From assembly GCF_014650455.1 (NCBI RefSeq), contig NZ_BMUZ01000011.1, forward strand, positions 1-64,000: a DNA stretch of 64,000 bases. Reading direction: 5' to 3'. Position 1 is the stretch's first letter, and the number at the start of each line of letters is the position of its first letter. Of the stretch, positions 18,155 through 26,843 are shown piece after piece. This stretch comes from Streptomyces xanthochromogenes. Its GTDB lineage: Bacteria; Actinomycetota; Actinomycetes; Streptomycetales; Streptomycetaceae. Position numbers and translations under genes: made by a program. Under the pieces are notes generated by a model. It saw only the letters and a list, made by a program, of their open reading frames with translations. It was not told the origin of the DNA and searched no databases.

Positions 18155-18754
18155 CTACTTGCCCGACATCCCGGGCATGCCCGGCATGAGCACGCTGTCG
18201 ATGATGTAGACGGTGGCATTCGCCGTCGGGACGTTGCCGCAGACGATGGACGCACTGGCGTTGACCTTGTACGAGGTGCCGGAGCCGGCGGTCTTCAGGG
18301 TGCTTCCCTCCAGGGTCTTGAAGCTGCCGTTCGCCAGCTGGCCGGGGGTGACCTTCTGGCCCACCACGTGGTACGTGAGGATCTTGGTCAGCTGGGCCTT
18401 GTCGTTCAGCACCTTGTCCAGCTGGGCCTTCGGGATCTTGTTGAAGGCGTCGTTGGTAGGCGCGAAGACGGTGATGTTCTTCGCGTTGTTCAGGGTGTCC
18501 ACCAGTCCGGCCTTCTGGACGGCGGTGACCAGCGTGGACAGGGCCGGGTTGTGCGAGGCCGCCGTCGCGACCGGGTCCTTGGCCATGCCGGCGAAACTGC
18601 CCGCACCGTCCTTGGGCACACCCGCACAGGCCGTCCCGAAGGGGCCTGGGGCGCTGTCGGCGAATGCCGCCGGGGCGAGGGCGATGAGCGAGGCGGGGAG
18701 TACGACGGCGGCAGCGCCTGCGAGCACTGTGCGCCGGATGCGGCTGGTGTCCAT
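18155..18754 (-). CDS. Secreted fasciclin (FAS1) domain protein, MPT70/MPT83-like
   Basis: 199 residues. A Sec signal peptide (RRTVLAGAAAVVLPASLIALAPAAFA) is followed by one FAS1 domain. FAS1 H1 and H2 motifs are visible: ITVFAPTNDAFNKIP near residue 110 and the C-terminal TVYIIDSVLMP; the conserved YHVV lies between. Cys residues at ACAGVP and IVCGNVP could form the disulfide known in MPT70-type proteins. FAS1 domains mediate adhesion. ATG at 18754 has the strong site AAGGAGGAA at proper distance; longer upstream readings lack one. Context with dipZ suggests its disulfide may depend on that protein. Confidence 0.92.
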   Translation of the reverse strand: MDTSRIRRTVLAGAAAVVLPASLIALAPAAFADSAPGPFGTACAGVPKDGAGSFAGMAKDPVATAASHNPALSTLVTAVQKAGLVDTLNNAKNITVFAPTNDAFNKIPKAQLDKVLNDKAQLTKILTYHVVGQKVTPGQLANGSFKTLEGSTLKTAGSGTSYKVNASASIVCGNVPTANATVYIIDSVLMPGMPGMSGK

Positions 18755-19008
18755 GGTTCCTCCTTGGCCACGGCGCGGAAGCGACCCCGAACTGCGGACG
18801 GCTTCTGGCTTCCCCGCGGCTTTCTGCCGCGTGCCCGAGGGACGGGACCGGGCGGAGAGAAGTCCACGCCATACCCGTGATTCGCGGCCGGAGCACCTGC
18901 GGATTGCCCCTTCTGTCCGGTTTTTTCTACCCATGAGTAGATGCGGTGGACCCCGGTGGAGCGCGCGGGTCTCGGACGCACCCCGCGTCGCGGCACCCGA
19001 GCGAGGCA

Positions 19009-19740
19009 TCAGGGCGTCAAGTGGCCTGGCGGAAGCGGCAGTTCGAGCATGTCCAGCACACTGTCCACGGCGATGCGATGCCACTCACGAGCGCCCCGCA
19101 CCATGGCGTGACCGCCGCTGGGCATGCCGACGGCCCTGGTCCTCGCACCGGCCTGACGCGCTCGCTCGAGAAAGGCCCAGGCCTCCCGGGCCGACGTCAC
19201 CCGGTCGTGCTCGTCGTGCAGCACCACCACTCGCCGGTGCGCGAGGTGGGCGACCGGCTCCCCGGGCGGGCACCAGGGGGCCAGGGCCACCACGCCGCGC
19301 ACCTGGGGATGGCCGGCGACCAGCAGCGCGGCCCGCCCGCCCATGGAGTGCCCGACCAGCACCACCGGCACGTCGTCGCCCACCGTGCGCCCCACCTCGG
19401 CCAACGCCTGGCGGGCGTCACGGGCGGCATCGCCACGGGCCCCGTTCCACCCGCGGTAGCGGTAGCGCACCTCCCCGACGAGCACGCGGTGGCCGCGGCT
19501 CGCCCTCGCGATCTCCACGCTGAAGGGGCGCATGCGCGCCGCGGGAAGGTTGAGCCGCGGCGGCGGCGTCAGCGCCTGCGAGCGCCCGCCGTGCAGGACC
19601 AGGACGACGGCTTCCGGCGCGGCATCCGAGCCGGACACCAGCCGGGCCAGGTGCCTCGGAGAGCTCCTCCAGGCCACCCTGCCCACGGCACCTCCCCCCG
19701 GCGCGATCGGGTCGGCGTCCATGGGCGGTACGTGGCTCAT
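19009..19740 (-). CDS. Alpha/beta hydrolase (dienelactone hydrolase-like)
   Basis: 243 residues, small alpha/beta-hydrolase fold. The nucleophile elbow is GHSMGG, the acid is in VVLHDEHDRVT and the His in SGGHAMV, in the correct order. LVLHGG near residue 48 forms the oxyanion region. There is no signal peptide, so it acts in the cytoplasm. The substrate is unknown. It stands between the fasciclin gene and a small gene of the same strand. Confidence 0.87.
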   Translation of the reverse strand: MSHVPPMDADPIAPGGGAVGRVAWRSSPRHLARLVSGSDAAPEAVVLVLHGGRSQALTPPPRLNLPAARMRPFSVEIARASRGHRVLVGEVRYRYRGWNGARGDAARDARQALAEVGRTVGDDVPVVLVGHSMGGRAALLVAGHPQVRGVVALAPWCPPGEPVAHLAHRRVVVLHDEHDRVTSAREAWAFLERARQAGARTRAVGMPSGGHAMVRGAREWHRIAVDSVLDMLELPLPPGHLTP

Positions 19741-20219
19741 CGGGCGGGGTCGCCTCTCTGCTGCTGGGTGTGCTGGGGCTGGTCGCGGGGGCCGGACCGT
19801 ACGGCATGCGCTGTCGACGCACGGTCAATGCGCCGCGGCGCCGAACTCGGCGTGCTGGCTGCGATGCGTGTAGTCCTCGTCCTCGGGGGGCGGCGGCGCG
19901 GGAAAGCGGATCCGCCGGGCGGCCGCCTTCGCCTGCGCCATCAGAGCCTCGAACTCCTGGTCTGTCATCACCTTCACCCCGGAACAAGAATCGGTCACCT
20001 GTGATTCGTCGCCGACCCGCTCCCAGATTGGCGGCATCACCAGGAGGCCCCACATCGATCAGTACCGGGCCGGTGCGGCCCCAACAGGGCGCCCCTTCGG
20101 CGTTCGATGGGCCAGTTCCAATGGATTTCGGTCTCGGGGGGAGATCCGGGGGCCGCCGACCGTCAGGGAAGCAGGGCGCGTCCCGCGTTCCGTTTCGGAG
20201 TAGATGGAGACCGACTCAC
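19741..20219. other. Mostly non-coding stretch with one possible small gene
   Basis: Apart from the 47-codon frame at 19825-19968, no coding region is supported. The right half should contain the promoter of the sigma-factor unit starting at 20220; no clear -10/-35 pair was identified. Confidence 0.4.
19825..19968 (-). CDS. Small hypothetical protein, 47 residues
   Basis: The frame from ATG at 19968 reads MTDQEFEALMAQAKAAARRI, then a Pro-rich segment and a polar His/Gln tail. The first 20 residues look like an amphipathic helix. GGTG and GAAGG lie just upstream. Small charged proteins of this style occur in streptomycetes, but I recognise no family. Coding is plausible, not proven. Confidence 0.45.
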   Translation of the reverse strand: MTDQEFEALMAQAKAAARRIRFPAPPPPEDEDYTHRSQHAEFGAAAH

Positions 20220-20486
20220 ATGACGCCGTTCTTGGACTGGCTCGGGAGCGTTCCGGCCGCCGTGAGCGCGGTGCACGCGCTGGCCGTTCTGCTGCAGCGA
20301 GGGCGCCGGAACCGCCGCCGGCCCCTTACGGCACAAGGCGGTTGTGGCGCGCCCTCCGCGACGGTGGTGCGGGTCGAGTGCGGCACGGGCGCGGCCGTCA
20401 CCGTCACGGTCCGCTTCGTGCCGCCCCTCGCGGCCCCCGCGGCGGGCGGTGCGCAACCGGCGGCGGAAGGGCGCGGCCGGTGGTAG
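20220..20486 (+). CDS. Small protein preceding the sigma factor, translationally coupled
   Basis: 88 residues, starting MTPFLDWLGSVPAAVSAVHA, with a hydrophobic or amphipathic first third, an Arg-rich stretch and a beta-rich segment (TVVRVECGTGAAVTVTVRFV). Its last 7 bases overlap the likely GTG start of the sigma gene, so the two are probably co-translated. No family recognised; the layout loosely recalls small constant components coded beside regulatory effectors. Whether it tunes the sigma factor is speculation. Confidence 0.5.
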   Translation: MTPFLDWLGSVPAAVSAVHALAVLLQRGRRNRRRPLTAQGGCGAPSATVVRVECGTGAAVTVTVRFVPPLAAPAAGGAQPAAEGRGRW

Positions 20487-21088
20487 GCGGTGAGGCGTCC
20501 AGTGAACCGGCGACGGTCGCGGTGGAGGCGGACGGCATCGGGCAGCGCCTGCTGGCCGTCTACGACACCTTCATGGCCCGGGAGCCCTTGATGCTGCGCA
20601 GGATGTCCAATCGGCAGTTGTCGCTGGCGGCTTGTCAGGACGCGGCCCAGGAGGCGTTCATCCGGGTGGTGCGCAAGGCGGCGGCCGGTGAGCTGGATGC
20701 CGGCGCGAACGTGACGGCGTATCTGCAGACCGCCGCCCGGAACCTGGTCCTCGACCAGTTGCGTGCCGACCGGCGGCTGGAGTTGATGGACGGCGACGGC
20801 CTCACCAAGGTGCCGCCTCCGCGCGTGGAGGCGGGGGAGGACGTGGACCTCCTGGAGGACCTCGTCCTGCCCGCGATCGACGCGATGCCCCAGAGCGGCA
20901 GGCAGCAGGTGGTGTGGCTGCAGAGCCAGGGGCTCACCGACATCGAGATCGCGGCCGCGCTCGGCATGCACGCGGCCCGCGTCCACCGCGAGCGCTACAA
21001 CGCCGTCATCGAACTCCGAGGGTCCTTGGCCACGTTCATCCGGCACGGACACCAGAAGAAGGCACGATGCCCGAAGAAGGACAGGTGA
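20480..21088 (+). CDS. RNA polymerase sigma factor, ECF-like
   Basis: From GTG at 20480 the product is 202 residues. Region 2 is seen in AACQDAAQEAFIRVVRKA and YLQTAARNLVLDQLRADRR (about residues 50-100). Region 4 is LPAIDAMPQSGRQQVVWLQSQGLTDIEIAAALGMHAARVHRERYNA (about 135-180), a normal helix-turn-helix. The linker is acidic. The longer upstream frame is Arg/Gly-rich and looks untranslated. A purine-rich GGAAGG lies before the GTG. The downstream gene starts inside this gene (22-bp overlap), so the two products are probably made together. No anti-sigma factor of the usual zinc-binding type is adjacent. Confidence 0.82.
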   Translation: MVGGEASSEPATVAVEADGIGQRLLAVYDTFMAREPLMLRRMSNRQLSLAACQDAAQEAFIRVVRKAAAGELDAGANVTAYLQTAARNLVLDQLRADRRLELMDGDGLTKVPPPRVEAGEDVDLLEDLVLPAIDAMPQSGRQQVVWLQSQGLTDIEIAAALGMHAARVHRERYNAVIELRGSLATFIRHGHQKKARCPKKDR

Positions 21089-22770
21089 CCGATGTGAGCC
21101 GTCCCAAGGAGGAGGGCAGCGGTCGCCCGGCTCCCGCCCTGCCCACCGAACTGCTGTCCCTGGTAGGTCAGTTGGCCCCGCCCGACCACTGGGACCGTCC
21201 CGGTGGTGACTTCGGTCCGCTCACCGCTTGCTACGGCCTGGACCCCGAAGCTCGCGAACGGGCGAACTCGCTGTTCCGGCTCGGCTCGAAGGCGCTCGCG
21301 CGCGACGAGCTGACCACCGCGGCCCAGTGGCTCGGCCACGCCGCCTCCGCCGGCCATCCCGGGGCGATGTTCCGGCTGGCTCTGGTCGCGCTGCGTGCCG
21401 GTGACGACTGGGAGAACGAGGCGGTGTTCCTGATCGCCGAGGCCGCCCGGCACGGCCACGGCGACGCCCGCCGTCTGCTCGCCGCGACCGCCCGCCGCAG
21501 GCCGCCCGCCGGGGAACGCGTGGCGGCGCCGGAGGACCCTGCCTTCTTCGACGAGGCCCGCGAACGCCTCGGAATCCCGCACGACGCCCTGCTGCCCGAG
21601 CCCTGCGTCGGCCTCGGTGGACCCGGCGGACCCGGCGGATCCGGCGGACGGCTGACCCTTGCCGAAGCTCCGGCCCGGCCGGACGCTGGGTCTCGGGGCG
21701 CCTCGCCCGAGACCCGGCGTCCACGGCTGGTACTCGTTCCGCCCACCGTCCAGGGCCCGCGCATTCCGGAGCACCGTGGCCCAGGTGCCGCAAGCGGTGG
21801 GCCGTACCTGCCGGTCGCAAGCGGCGGGCAGTGCCCACCGATCGTCCTGCGGCCGCTGCCCGATCCCGTGCCCGGCGGCGCCGCCGAGCCGGGCGGCCGC
21901 GGACCCTGGTGGTCGGCGAACGCCCTGCGTCCCGCCGTCCTCACCGACATCGCCCGCAGCCGGCCCCTGCCCGCCCCCTCCCCCGCCCATGCCCAAGCCG
22001 CCCAACGCGCACGCGACCTCCTGCAGCGGATCAGTGCCGCCGACGGCATCACCACGCGCACCCTGGCTCTGCGCTGCGCGATGAGCATCACCTCGACGGC
22101 CTGGCTGCTGCACTGGCTGCGCGGCCAGAACCTCGTCGAGACCGTCGCCGGAATCCATCGCCCCGGCCCCGTCATGGCCTTCGTCAGCCGTCCCGACCGG
22201 CACGGTCCACTCCTCGAACAGGCCCTCACCGCGCTGCGCGATCAGCTCGGCGCCGCCGTCTACATCAGTGCGTACGCCGACGGGGACGTCCGCGTCCTCG
22301 CGTCGGTGCACAGCCCCGCCGCGCCCCCGGTCGACGAGTGGGTCGCCTTCCGCGACGCCGCCCACGCCAGCGCCGTCGGCAAGAGCCTGCTGGCTCAGCT
22401 CGACTTCGAGTCCCGCATGGACCACCTCGCCCGCCACCCGTCCGTCCCCCTCACCGAGCGCACCATCACCAGCACCCGGGCCCTCATCGACTCCCTCGAC
22501 GGACACGGCCCCCACGCCGCCCAGTTCGATCTGCTGGAGTACTCGCACCGCGAGGTCTGTGTCGCCTACTCCCTCGGCCTGCCGGGCCGGACGTCCTGCG
22601 TCGCCCTCTCGCTTCCCGCAGATCGCTCGCACCGCCTGATCGACGCCGCCCGCTCGCTGAGCGAGCGCGCCACCGGCCTCCTCCTCGCGCACCTGCTCAC
22701 CGACGACTCCGGCGTCCCGGCCACCGACACCCCTACGAGCACGTTCAGCAGCACTCCGGCGGAGCGATGA
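21067..22770 (+). CDS. Repeat domain plus IclR-type regulator, co-translated with the sigma factor
   Basis: 567 residues from ATG at 21067. The N-terminal part (about 60-150) is helical with Sel1/TPR-like units (LFRLGSKALARDELTTAAQW and GHPGAMFRLALVALRAGDDW). A Pro/Gly-rich low-complexity linker (about 175-310) follows. From about 318 a winged helix (RDLLQRISAADGITTRTLAL) leads into an IclR effector-binding domain (about 375-545) with the typical YISAYADGDVRVLAS, SAVGKSLLAQL and CVAYSLGLPGRTSCVALSLP segments. The combination of tandem repeats and IclR fold in one protein directly behind a sigma factor is uncommon. It may sense a ligand and act on the sigma factor or DNA; this is inference. 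Confidence 0.8.
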   Translation: MPEEGQVTDVSRPKEEGSGRPAPALPTELLSLVGQLAPPDHWDRPGGDFGPLTACYGLDPEARERANSLFRLGSKALARDELTTAAQWLGHAASAGHPGAMFRLALVALRAGDDWENEAVFLIAEAARHGHGDARRLLAATARRRPPAGERVAAPEDPAFFDEARERLGIPHDALLPEPCVGLGGPGGPGGSGGRLTLAEAPARPDAGSRGASPETRRPRLVLVPPTVQGPRIPEHRGPGAASGGPYLPVASGGQCPPIVLRPLPDPVPGGAAEPGGRGPWWSANALRPAVLTDIARSRPLPAPSPAHAQAAQRARDLLQRISAADGITTRTLALRCAMSITSTAWLLHWLRGQNLVETVAGIHRPGPVMAFVSRPDRHGPLLEQALTALRDQLGAAVYISAYADGDVRVLASVHSPAAPPVDEWVAFRDAAHASAVGKSLLAQLDFESRMDHLARHPSVPLTERTITSTRALIDSLDGHGPHAAQFDLLEYSHREVCVAYSLGLPGRTSCVALSLPADRSHRLIDAARSLSERATGLLLAHLLTDDSGVPATDTPTSTFSSTPAER

Positions 22771-22894
22771 CCGCGGCGACAGCGATGAGTTTCGCCGCCG
22801 GGCGCGGTCCATCCACCAGAGCGGCAACAGTCGCCAGCCCGAAGGGCGCCCCGCGCCGAGAGCCGTACCCCCGTCGTGAACCCCGGAGGAAGCC

Positions 22895-23590
22895 ATGACC
22901 GCCCAGGCACTACCGCCCGTCGTCGATGCCGCGACCTGGCAGCGCCGGCTCGACGAGTTGCGCGTGCAGGAGAAGGCCGCCACCCGACAGCTCGACGCCA
23001 TCGCCGCGCAGCGTCGCAGCATGCCGATGGTGAAGATGCCCGACTACACCCTCGAAGGGGAGGAGGGGCCCGTCCGGCTCGCCGACGTCTTCGACGGCAG
23101 GCCCCAGCTCATCGTCTACAACCACATGTGGTTCCCCGGCAAGAAGTGGCAGTGCCCGGGCTGTACGGGGTTCACCTCGCAGTTCACCCGCCTGGATTTC
23201 CTCGGCGCCTACGACGCCCGGTTCGTCATCGTCACCCAGGGTCCGATCGACGAGGCTCTCGCGTACAAGCGCCGGGTCGGCAACGAGATGACCTGGTACT
23301 CCACCGCGAACAGCCCGTTCGGCGCGGACGTCGGCGCCCCGCCCGGCGGCGGCTTCGCGGCCAATGTCTTCCTGCGCGACGGCGACACCGTCTACCGCAC
23401 CTGGCACACCACCGGCCGCGGCGTCGAGCAGCTCACGCACACCTTCGCCCTCATCGATGCGCTCCCCTACGGCCGCCAGGAGGAGTGGCAGGACTCCCCC
23501 GAGGGCTGGCCCCAGTCCCCCACCTACAGCAAGTGGGCCGGTTCCGAGGACATCGCGGCGGCGTACGGTCCGGACGCACCCCGCACCTGA
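22895..23590 (+). CDS. DUF899 thioredoxin-like protein
   Basis: 231 residues. The DUF899 pattern is clear: DYTLEGEEGPVRLADVFDGR, YNHMWFPGKKWQCPGCTGF, VTQGPIDEALAYKRRVG and a W-Y-S segment. The fold is thioredoxin-like with a CPGC pair near residue 87, placed where a redox site would be. Function of the family is not established. The ATG follows CGGAGGAAG closely. It is followed by an OsmC gene, which suggests a thiol or peroxide stress theme. Confidence 0.9.
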   Translation: MTAQALPPVVDAATWQRRLDELRVQEKAATRQLDAIAAQRRSMPMVKMPDYTLEGEEGPVRLADVFDGRPQLIVYNHMWFPGKKWQCPGCTGFTSQFTRLDFLGAYDARFVIVTQGPIDEALAYKRRVGNEMTWYSTANSPFGADVGAPPGGGFAANVFLRDGDTVYRTWHTTGRGVEQLTHTFALIDALPYGRQEEWQDSPEGWPQSPTYSKWAGSEDIAAAYGPDAPRT

Positions 23591-23612
23591 GGACCCTGCC
23601 CTGAGGCTGCGG

Positions 23613-23635
23613 GCCCCGCCGCGCGACGGCGGGGC
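23613..23635 (+). terminator. Hairpin after the DUF899 gene
   Basis: GCCCCGCCG and CGGCGGGGC form a perfect 9-bp stem with loop CGCGA, 22 nt after the stop. No T tract. Confidence 0.6.
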
Positions 23636-23674
23636 TCCGTCCGCCGTCGCGGGCGTACGGATACCGTCGTCGCC

Positions 23675-24109
23675 ATGACTGACGACGCGCTGCGCTCCCT
23701 CACCATCGAGCGGTCCGGACCCGGCCGGTTCACCGCGACCAATGCCCGCGGGGGCACGCTGGACTTCGGCACCGGCTCGGGCACCGACTTCACACCGGTC
23801 GAACTCTTCCTCGCGGCGATCGGTGGCTGCACCGCGGCCGATGTCGAGGTCGCCACGAGCCGTCACGCGGAGCCGGCGAAGTTCACCGTCACCGTGAGGG
23901 GCAACAAGGTCGAGGACGAGGACGGCAACCGGATGTCGGACCTCGACGTCACGTTCTCCGTCGCCTTCCCGGAGGGGGCGCCCGGGGACCGCGCCCGTGC
24001 GATCCTCCCCCGCGCCGTGAAGACCTCGCACGACCGCCTGTGCACCGTCAGCCGCACGATCGAGGCGGGCACCCCGGTGCGCGCGACCGTGTCCGACACG
24101 CACCACTGA
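23675..24109 (+). CDS. OsmC-family peroxide-detoxifying protein
   Basis: 144 residues, normal length. The two redox cysteines of the family are present: GGCTAADVEVA (Cys near residue 53) and HDRLCTVSRTIE (Cys near residue 120). A PVELFLAAIGG helix start and the RAILPRAVKTSHDRLC helix complete the OsmC fold. Such proteins reduce organic hydroperoxides as dimers in the cytoplasm. It is convergent with the SMI1/KNR4 gene (46 bp apart). Confidence 0.92.
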   Translation: MTDDALRSLTIERSGPGRFTATNARGGTLDFGTGSGTDFTPVELFLAAIGGCTAADVEVATSRHAEPAKFTVTVRGNKVEDEDGNRMSDLDVTFSVAFPEGAPGDRARAILPRAVKTSHDRLCTVSRTIEAGTPVRATVSDTHH

Positions 24110-24155
24110 TCCCGACCGGTCGAGGCGGAGCCCCTCAACAGGCTTTCGTGGTACA

Positions 24156-25367
24156 TCAGTTGGGGGCAGGCGCGCGGCCGGGTTCCCCGCCGCGCGGCGT
24201 GGCGAGGAGCTCCAAGCGCCGCTCAGGGGTGAGCACGACGCCGAGTACGGGATCGGCGAGCAGGCCCACCGGGGCGATGTGGTCGGGGCCGAGCGACTGC
24301 CAGCGCGGGATCGCGGCACGCAGGATGCGCCAGGCGGTGTCGGTCTCGCCCCGACATGCCTTCTCCCGCGCCTCGTCGACCGCCTCGCCCCATGCGCCAC
24401 CGGGGGCGTAGCGCCAGGTCCCCTCGTTCATCCGGCGCAGGATGTCCGCCGCGGCCGGCGCCGTACCGGGGAAGACCTCCGGGTTGGCGGGCCGCCAGCC
24501 GTCCGCCCCACGGCCGCTGTCGGCGAGCTCGGCGGCGGCGAGGGGAAGCAGATCGGAGCGGAAGGCCGACTCACCGGGCAGTGGCTGCAACCGGTGGAAG
24601 CCGGGCACACCGCCCAACCGCACTATCTGGTCCAGGAGTTCGACCGCATGCGGTCGGCCGTACTCCCCGGCCTCCGTCAGCAGGCAGGCCGCCTCTTCGT
24701 AGTCGCCGCGCAGCGCCAGGGTCCTGGCTCGGCCGACCGCCGCGTCCTGTTCGCGCGTGGTCTCGTTCACGAAATCGGTGTTCCGCTGTCCCCGGTCACC
24801 GGCCTCCATCTGGTGGAACTGCCGGTGCATGGCGATCATGTAGGCCGCGAACGACGGATACCGCCTCGGCTCGGCGGCATGCCAGCCCGCCCACTCCCGG
24901 ACCGCCCATTCGCCGTCCGGACCCACGTCCGCCGGGTCGAGCAGCAGATAGGTGGCGTCCGACTCGACGTGCAGCTGAAGTGCCCGGGCCCACAGGCCGA
25001 CCTGCGCCCGCACCTGCGGTGGGTTGTCCTCCTCGCCCCAGATCGCGTCGAAGGTCTCACCGAGGTGATGGGCATCCTCGTGCCAGTGCGCGTCCTCGGT
25101 TCCGGCCAGCTCCCAGACGAAGCCGCCCGCGTACCGCCAGCCGTTGCTCACTTGGAGGAACTCGCAGTAGGAGGGCGGCAGTTCACATCCCAGTCGTTCC
25201 TCCAGGGCCGCGATGTCCGCCCCGTCCGCCGGTGCGTAACCGAGCCATCGCTCCCGACAGGCCTCCTCGTCCTCCGGGCTCGGGTCCACCTCGTCACGCC
25301 GGGCGTCGGCCCACTCCGCGCTCCATCGGGTCAGGAAGTGTTGCCAGTCGATTGTGTCCGTGTCCAT
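24156..25367 (-). CDS. SMI1/KNR4-family protein
   Basis: 403 residues from ATG at 25367. The SMI1/KNR4 fold is at about residues 45-190: IAALEERLGCELPPSYCEFL, SNGWRYAGG and WAVREWAGWHAAEPRRYPSFAAYM. The rest is a helical region with a repeat-like SLGPDH and AELADSGRGADGW, and a short C-terminal leucine-rich helix with no match. SMI1/KNR4 proteins are often immunity proteins of polymorphic toxins, but large versions such as this also occur alone. No toxin gene is adjacent. It is divergent from an aldo/keto reductase remnant. Confidence 0.87.
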   Translation of the reverse strand: MDTDTIDWQHFLTRWSAEWADARRDEVDPSPEDEEACRERWLGYAPADGADIAALEERLGCELPPSYCEFLQVSNGWRYAGGFVWELAGTEDAHWHEDAHHLGETFDAIWGEEDNPPQVRAQVGLWARALQLHVESDATYLLLDPADVGPDGEWAVREWAGWHAAEPRRYPSFAAYMIAMHRQFHQMEAGDRGQRNTDFVNETTREQDAAVGRARTLALRGDYEEAACLLTEAGEYGRPHAVELLDQIVRLGGVPGFHRLQPLPGESAFRSDLLPLAAAELADSGRGADGWRPANPEVFPGTAPAAADILRRMNEGTWRYAPGGAWGEAVDEAREKACRGETDTAWRILRAAIPRWQSLGPDHIAPVGLLADPVLGVVLTPERRLELLATPRGGEPGRAPAPN

Positions 25368-25442
25368 GCCGGCGATCCTGGCACCGGGCACTGACAGTCG
25401 GGGTCCGCCCATCGACCGTACCGGCAAGGGGAGTTACTGAGA

Positions 25443-25496
25443 ATGCAGTACCGCACTCTCGGCACGCACGGTCCGCGCGTGTCAGCCGCGGGCCTC
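25443..25496 (+). pseudogene. N-terminal remnant of an aldo/keto reductase gene
   Basis: The frame begins MQYRTLGTHGPRVSAAGL, which matches the start of family members of the aldo/keto reductase superfamily (YRTLG-x-x-G-x-x-VSA-x-GLG). A ribosome-binding GGGGAG precedes it. Homology stops after about 18 codons, where the stop codon of the opposite-strand membrane-protein gene begins at 25495. The remainder of the gene is missing, so a deletion or insertion ended here. Confidence 0.7.
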
Positions 25497-26622
25497 AGGC
25501 GGCAGGCGCCGCGCCGTGGGCCGGGGCCGGGCGGTCACGGCCGCCGGGGTGGCGATGGCGCCAGAACCAGAACACCGCGCAGGACAGCAGCGACCAGCCG
25601 GCCAGCACGAGGAACGGGAAGGCGTGCTGGGCGTCGGCGAAGTACACCGCCGTGTGCTGGGCGTTCACGGACGCGCCCGGCGGCAGCCAGCGCCCGACGT
25701 GGCCGAGGAGCGAGGGCAGCAGCGGCCAGGACACCGCGCCGCCCGACGAGGGGTTGCCGAGCAGCACCATGAGCCCCCAGGTGGGCAGCATGGCCCAGCG
25801 TCCGATGAGGGTGTTGAACATGGTGAAGACCATCCCGGACGTGAACATGGTGAACGCGAGGATGAGCCATGACTCGACGAACGGCAGCCGCACCGCGCCG
25901 AGCCCCCAGTCGACCACCGCCGCGATGGTGAATCCGCCGAGCAGTGAATAGGCCACCGTGAACGCGATCCGCTCCAGCGGGTTGAGCGTCCGGGCGTGCA
26001 CGCTCAGCTGGATCGAGCCGACGAAGCCGAGGACCACCGCGGCGAGCGAGATGTAGAACAGCGCGAGGCCGCGCGGGTCGCCCTTCTGCAGCGGCTTCAC
26101 ATCGGTGATCGTCACCGGTACGCCGACGGCCTTGGCCACCGGTGGCGCCGCCTGGGCGAGCACCTGCGCCACGGACGCGCCGGCCGCCCCCGCCACGTCC
26201 ATGCGCACCCCGGCCGGCCGGACGTCGAGGATCGCGAAGACGGTCTGCTCCTCCATGGCCTGCCGCGCGGCGGGGACGTCCGGGTACGCGTGGACGTCCA
26301 GGGAGGCGTTCAGGGCCTTGTCCATCCCGGCGACGAACTGCTTCGCCTCGGGCGAGCCGGGGGGTGCCACCACAGCGGTGGGAATGTGGTGCGGCGTCGG
26401 ATTGGCCATGGTGTACGTGTACGAGCCGGCGAACAGGCCCGCGGCCGCCGCCAGGATGAAGACCAGCACGACGGCCGGAAAGAAGGGCGAGTCCTTGAAG
26501 TCCGCCCAGGTCCCGCCCGCGCCCCGCTTGCGCGCGTGCGCGCCGTGGCCGGCGTGCTGCGCCTCGGGCGCGCCGCCCCGCTCCGGGGTCGGGCGGCTGG
26601 CGTCGTCTTCTTCCATCGGCAT
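25495..26622 (-). CDS. ABC-2/DUF3533-like membrane protein
   Basis: 375 residues. An acidic, His-rich cytoplasmic N-terminus is followed by a transmembrane segment (FFPAVVLVFILAAAAGLFAG), a soluble extracellular domain of about 150 residues with VAPPGSPEAKQFVAGMDKAL, then five hydrophobic segments in the second half. This layout (one helix, large loop, five helices) fits the YhgE/Pip-like, DUF3533 and ABC-2 permease group. No ATPase gene is adjacent, so transport is unproven. Its 3' end cuts into the aldo/keto reductase remnant. Confidence 0.8.
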   Translation of the reverse strand: MPMEEDDASRPTPERGGAPEAQHAGHGAHARKRGAGGTWADFKDSPFFPAVVLVFILAAAAGLFAGSYTYTMANPTPHHIPTAVVAPPGSPEAKQFVAGMDKALNASLDVHAYPDVPAARQAMEEQTVFAILDVRPAGVRMDVAGAAGASVAQVLAQAAPPVAKAVGVPVTITDVKPLQKGDPRGLALFYISLAAVVLGFVGSIQLSVHARTLNPLERIAFTVAYSLLGGFTIAAVVDWGLGAVRLPFVESWLILAFTMFTSGMVFTMFNTLIGRWAMLPTWGLMVLLGNPSSGGAVSWPLLPSLLGHVGRWLPPGASVNAQHTAVYFADAQHAFPFLVLAGWSLLSCAVFWFWRHRHPGGRDRPAPAHGAAPAA

Positions 26623-26843
26623 GTGCGACCAATCCGGTACCGGGGACGTTTTCCGTGCCGTCTGCCCCGGCCGGTGCCGCCGGGGCGGGGACCTTCGGTC
26701 ACGGCATGAAGGCCGTTGGTCCCGTGCGCGGGCGCCGGCCGGGGGTACCGGCTCGAAGGCGAACGGGGGGACCGGCTCCCCGCTGCCACCGCCCGGTCGG
26801 CGGCGCCACCGGGTCGCGCAACGAAAGGAATCGGGTTTCCGTT

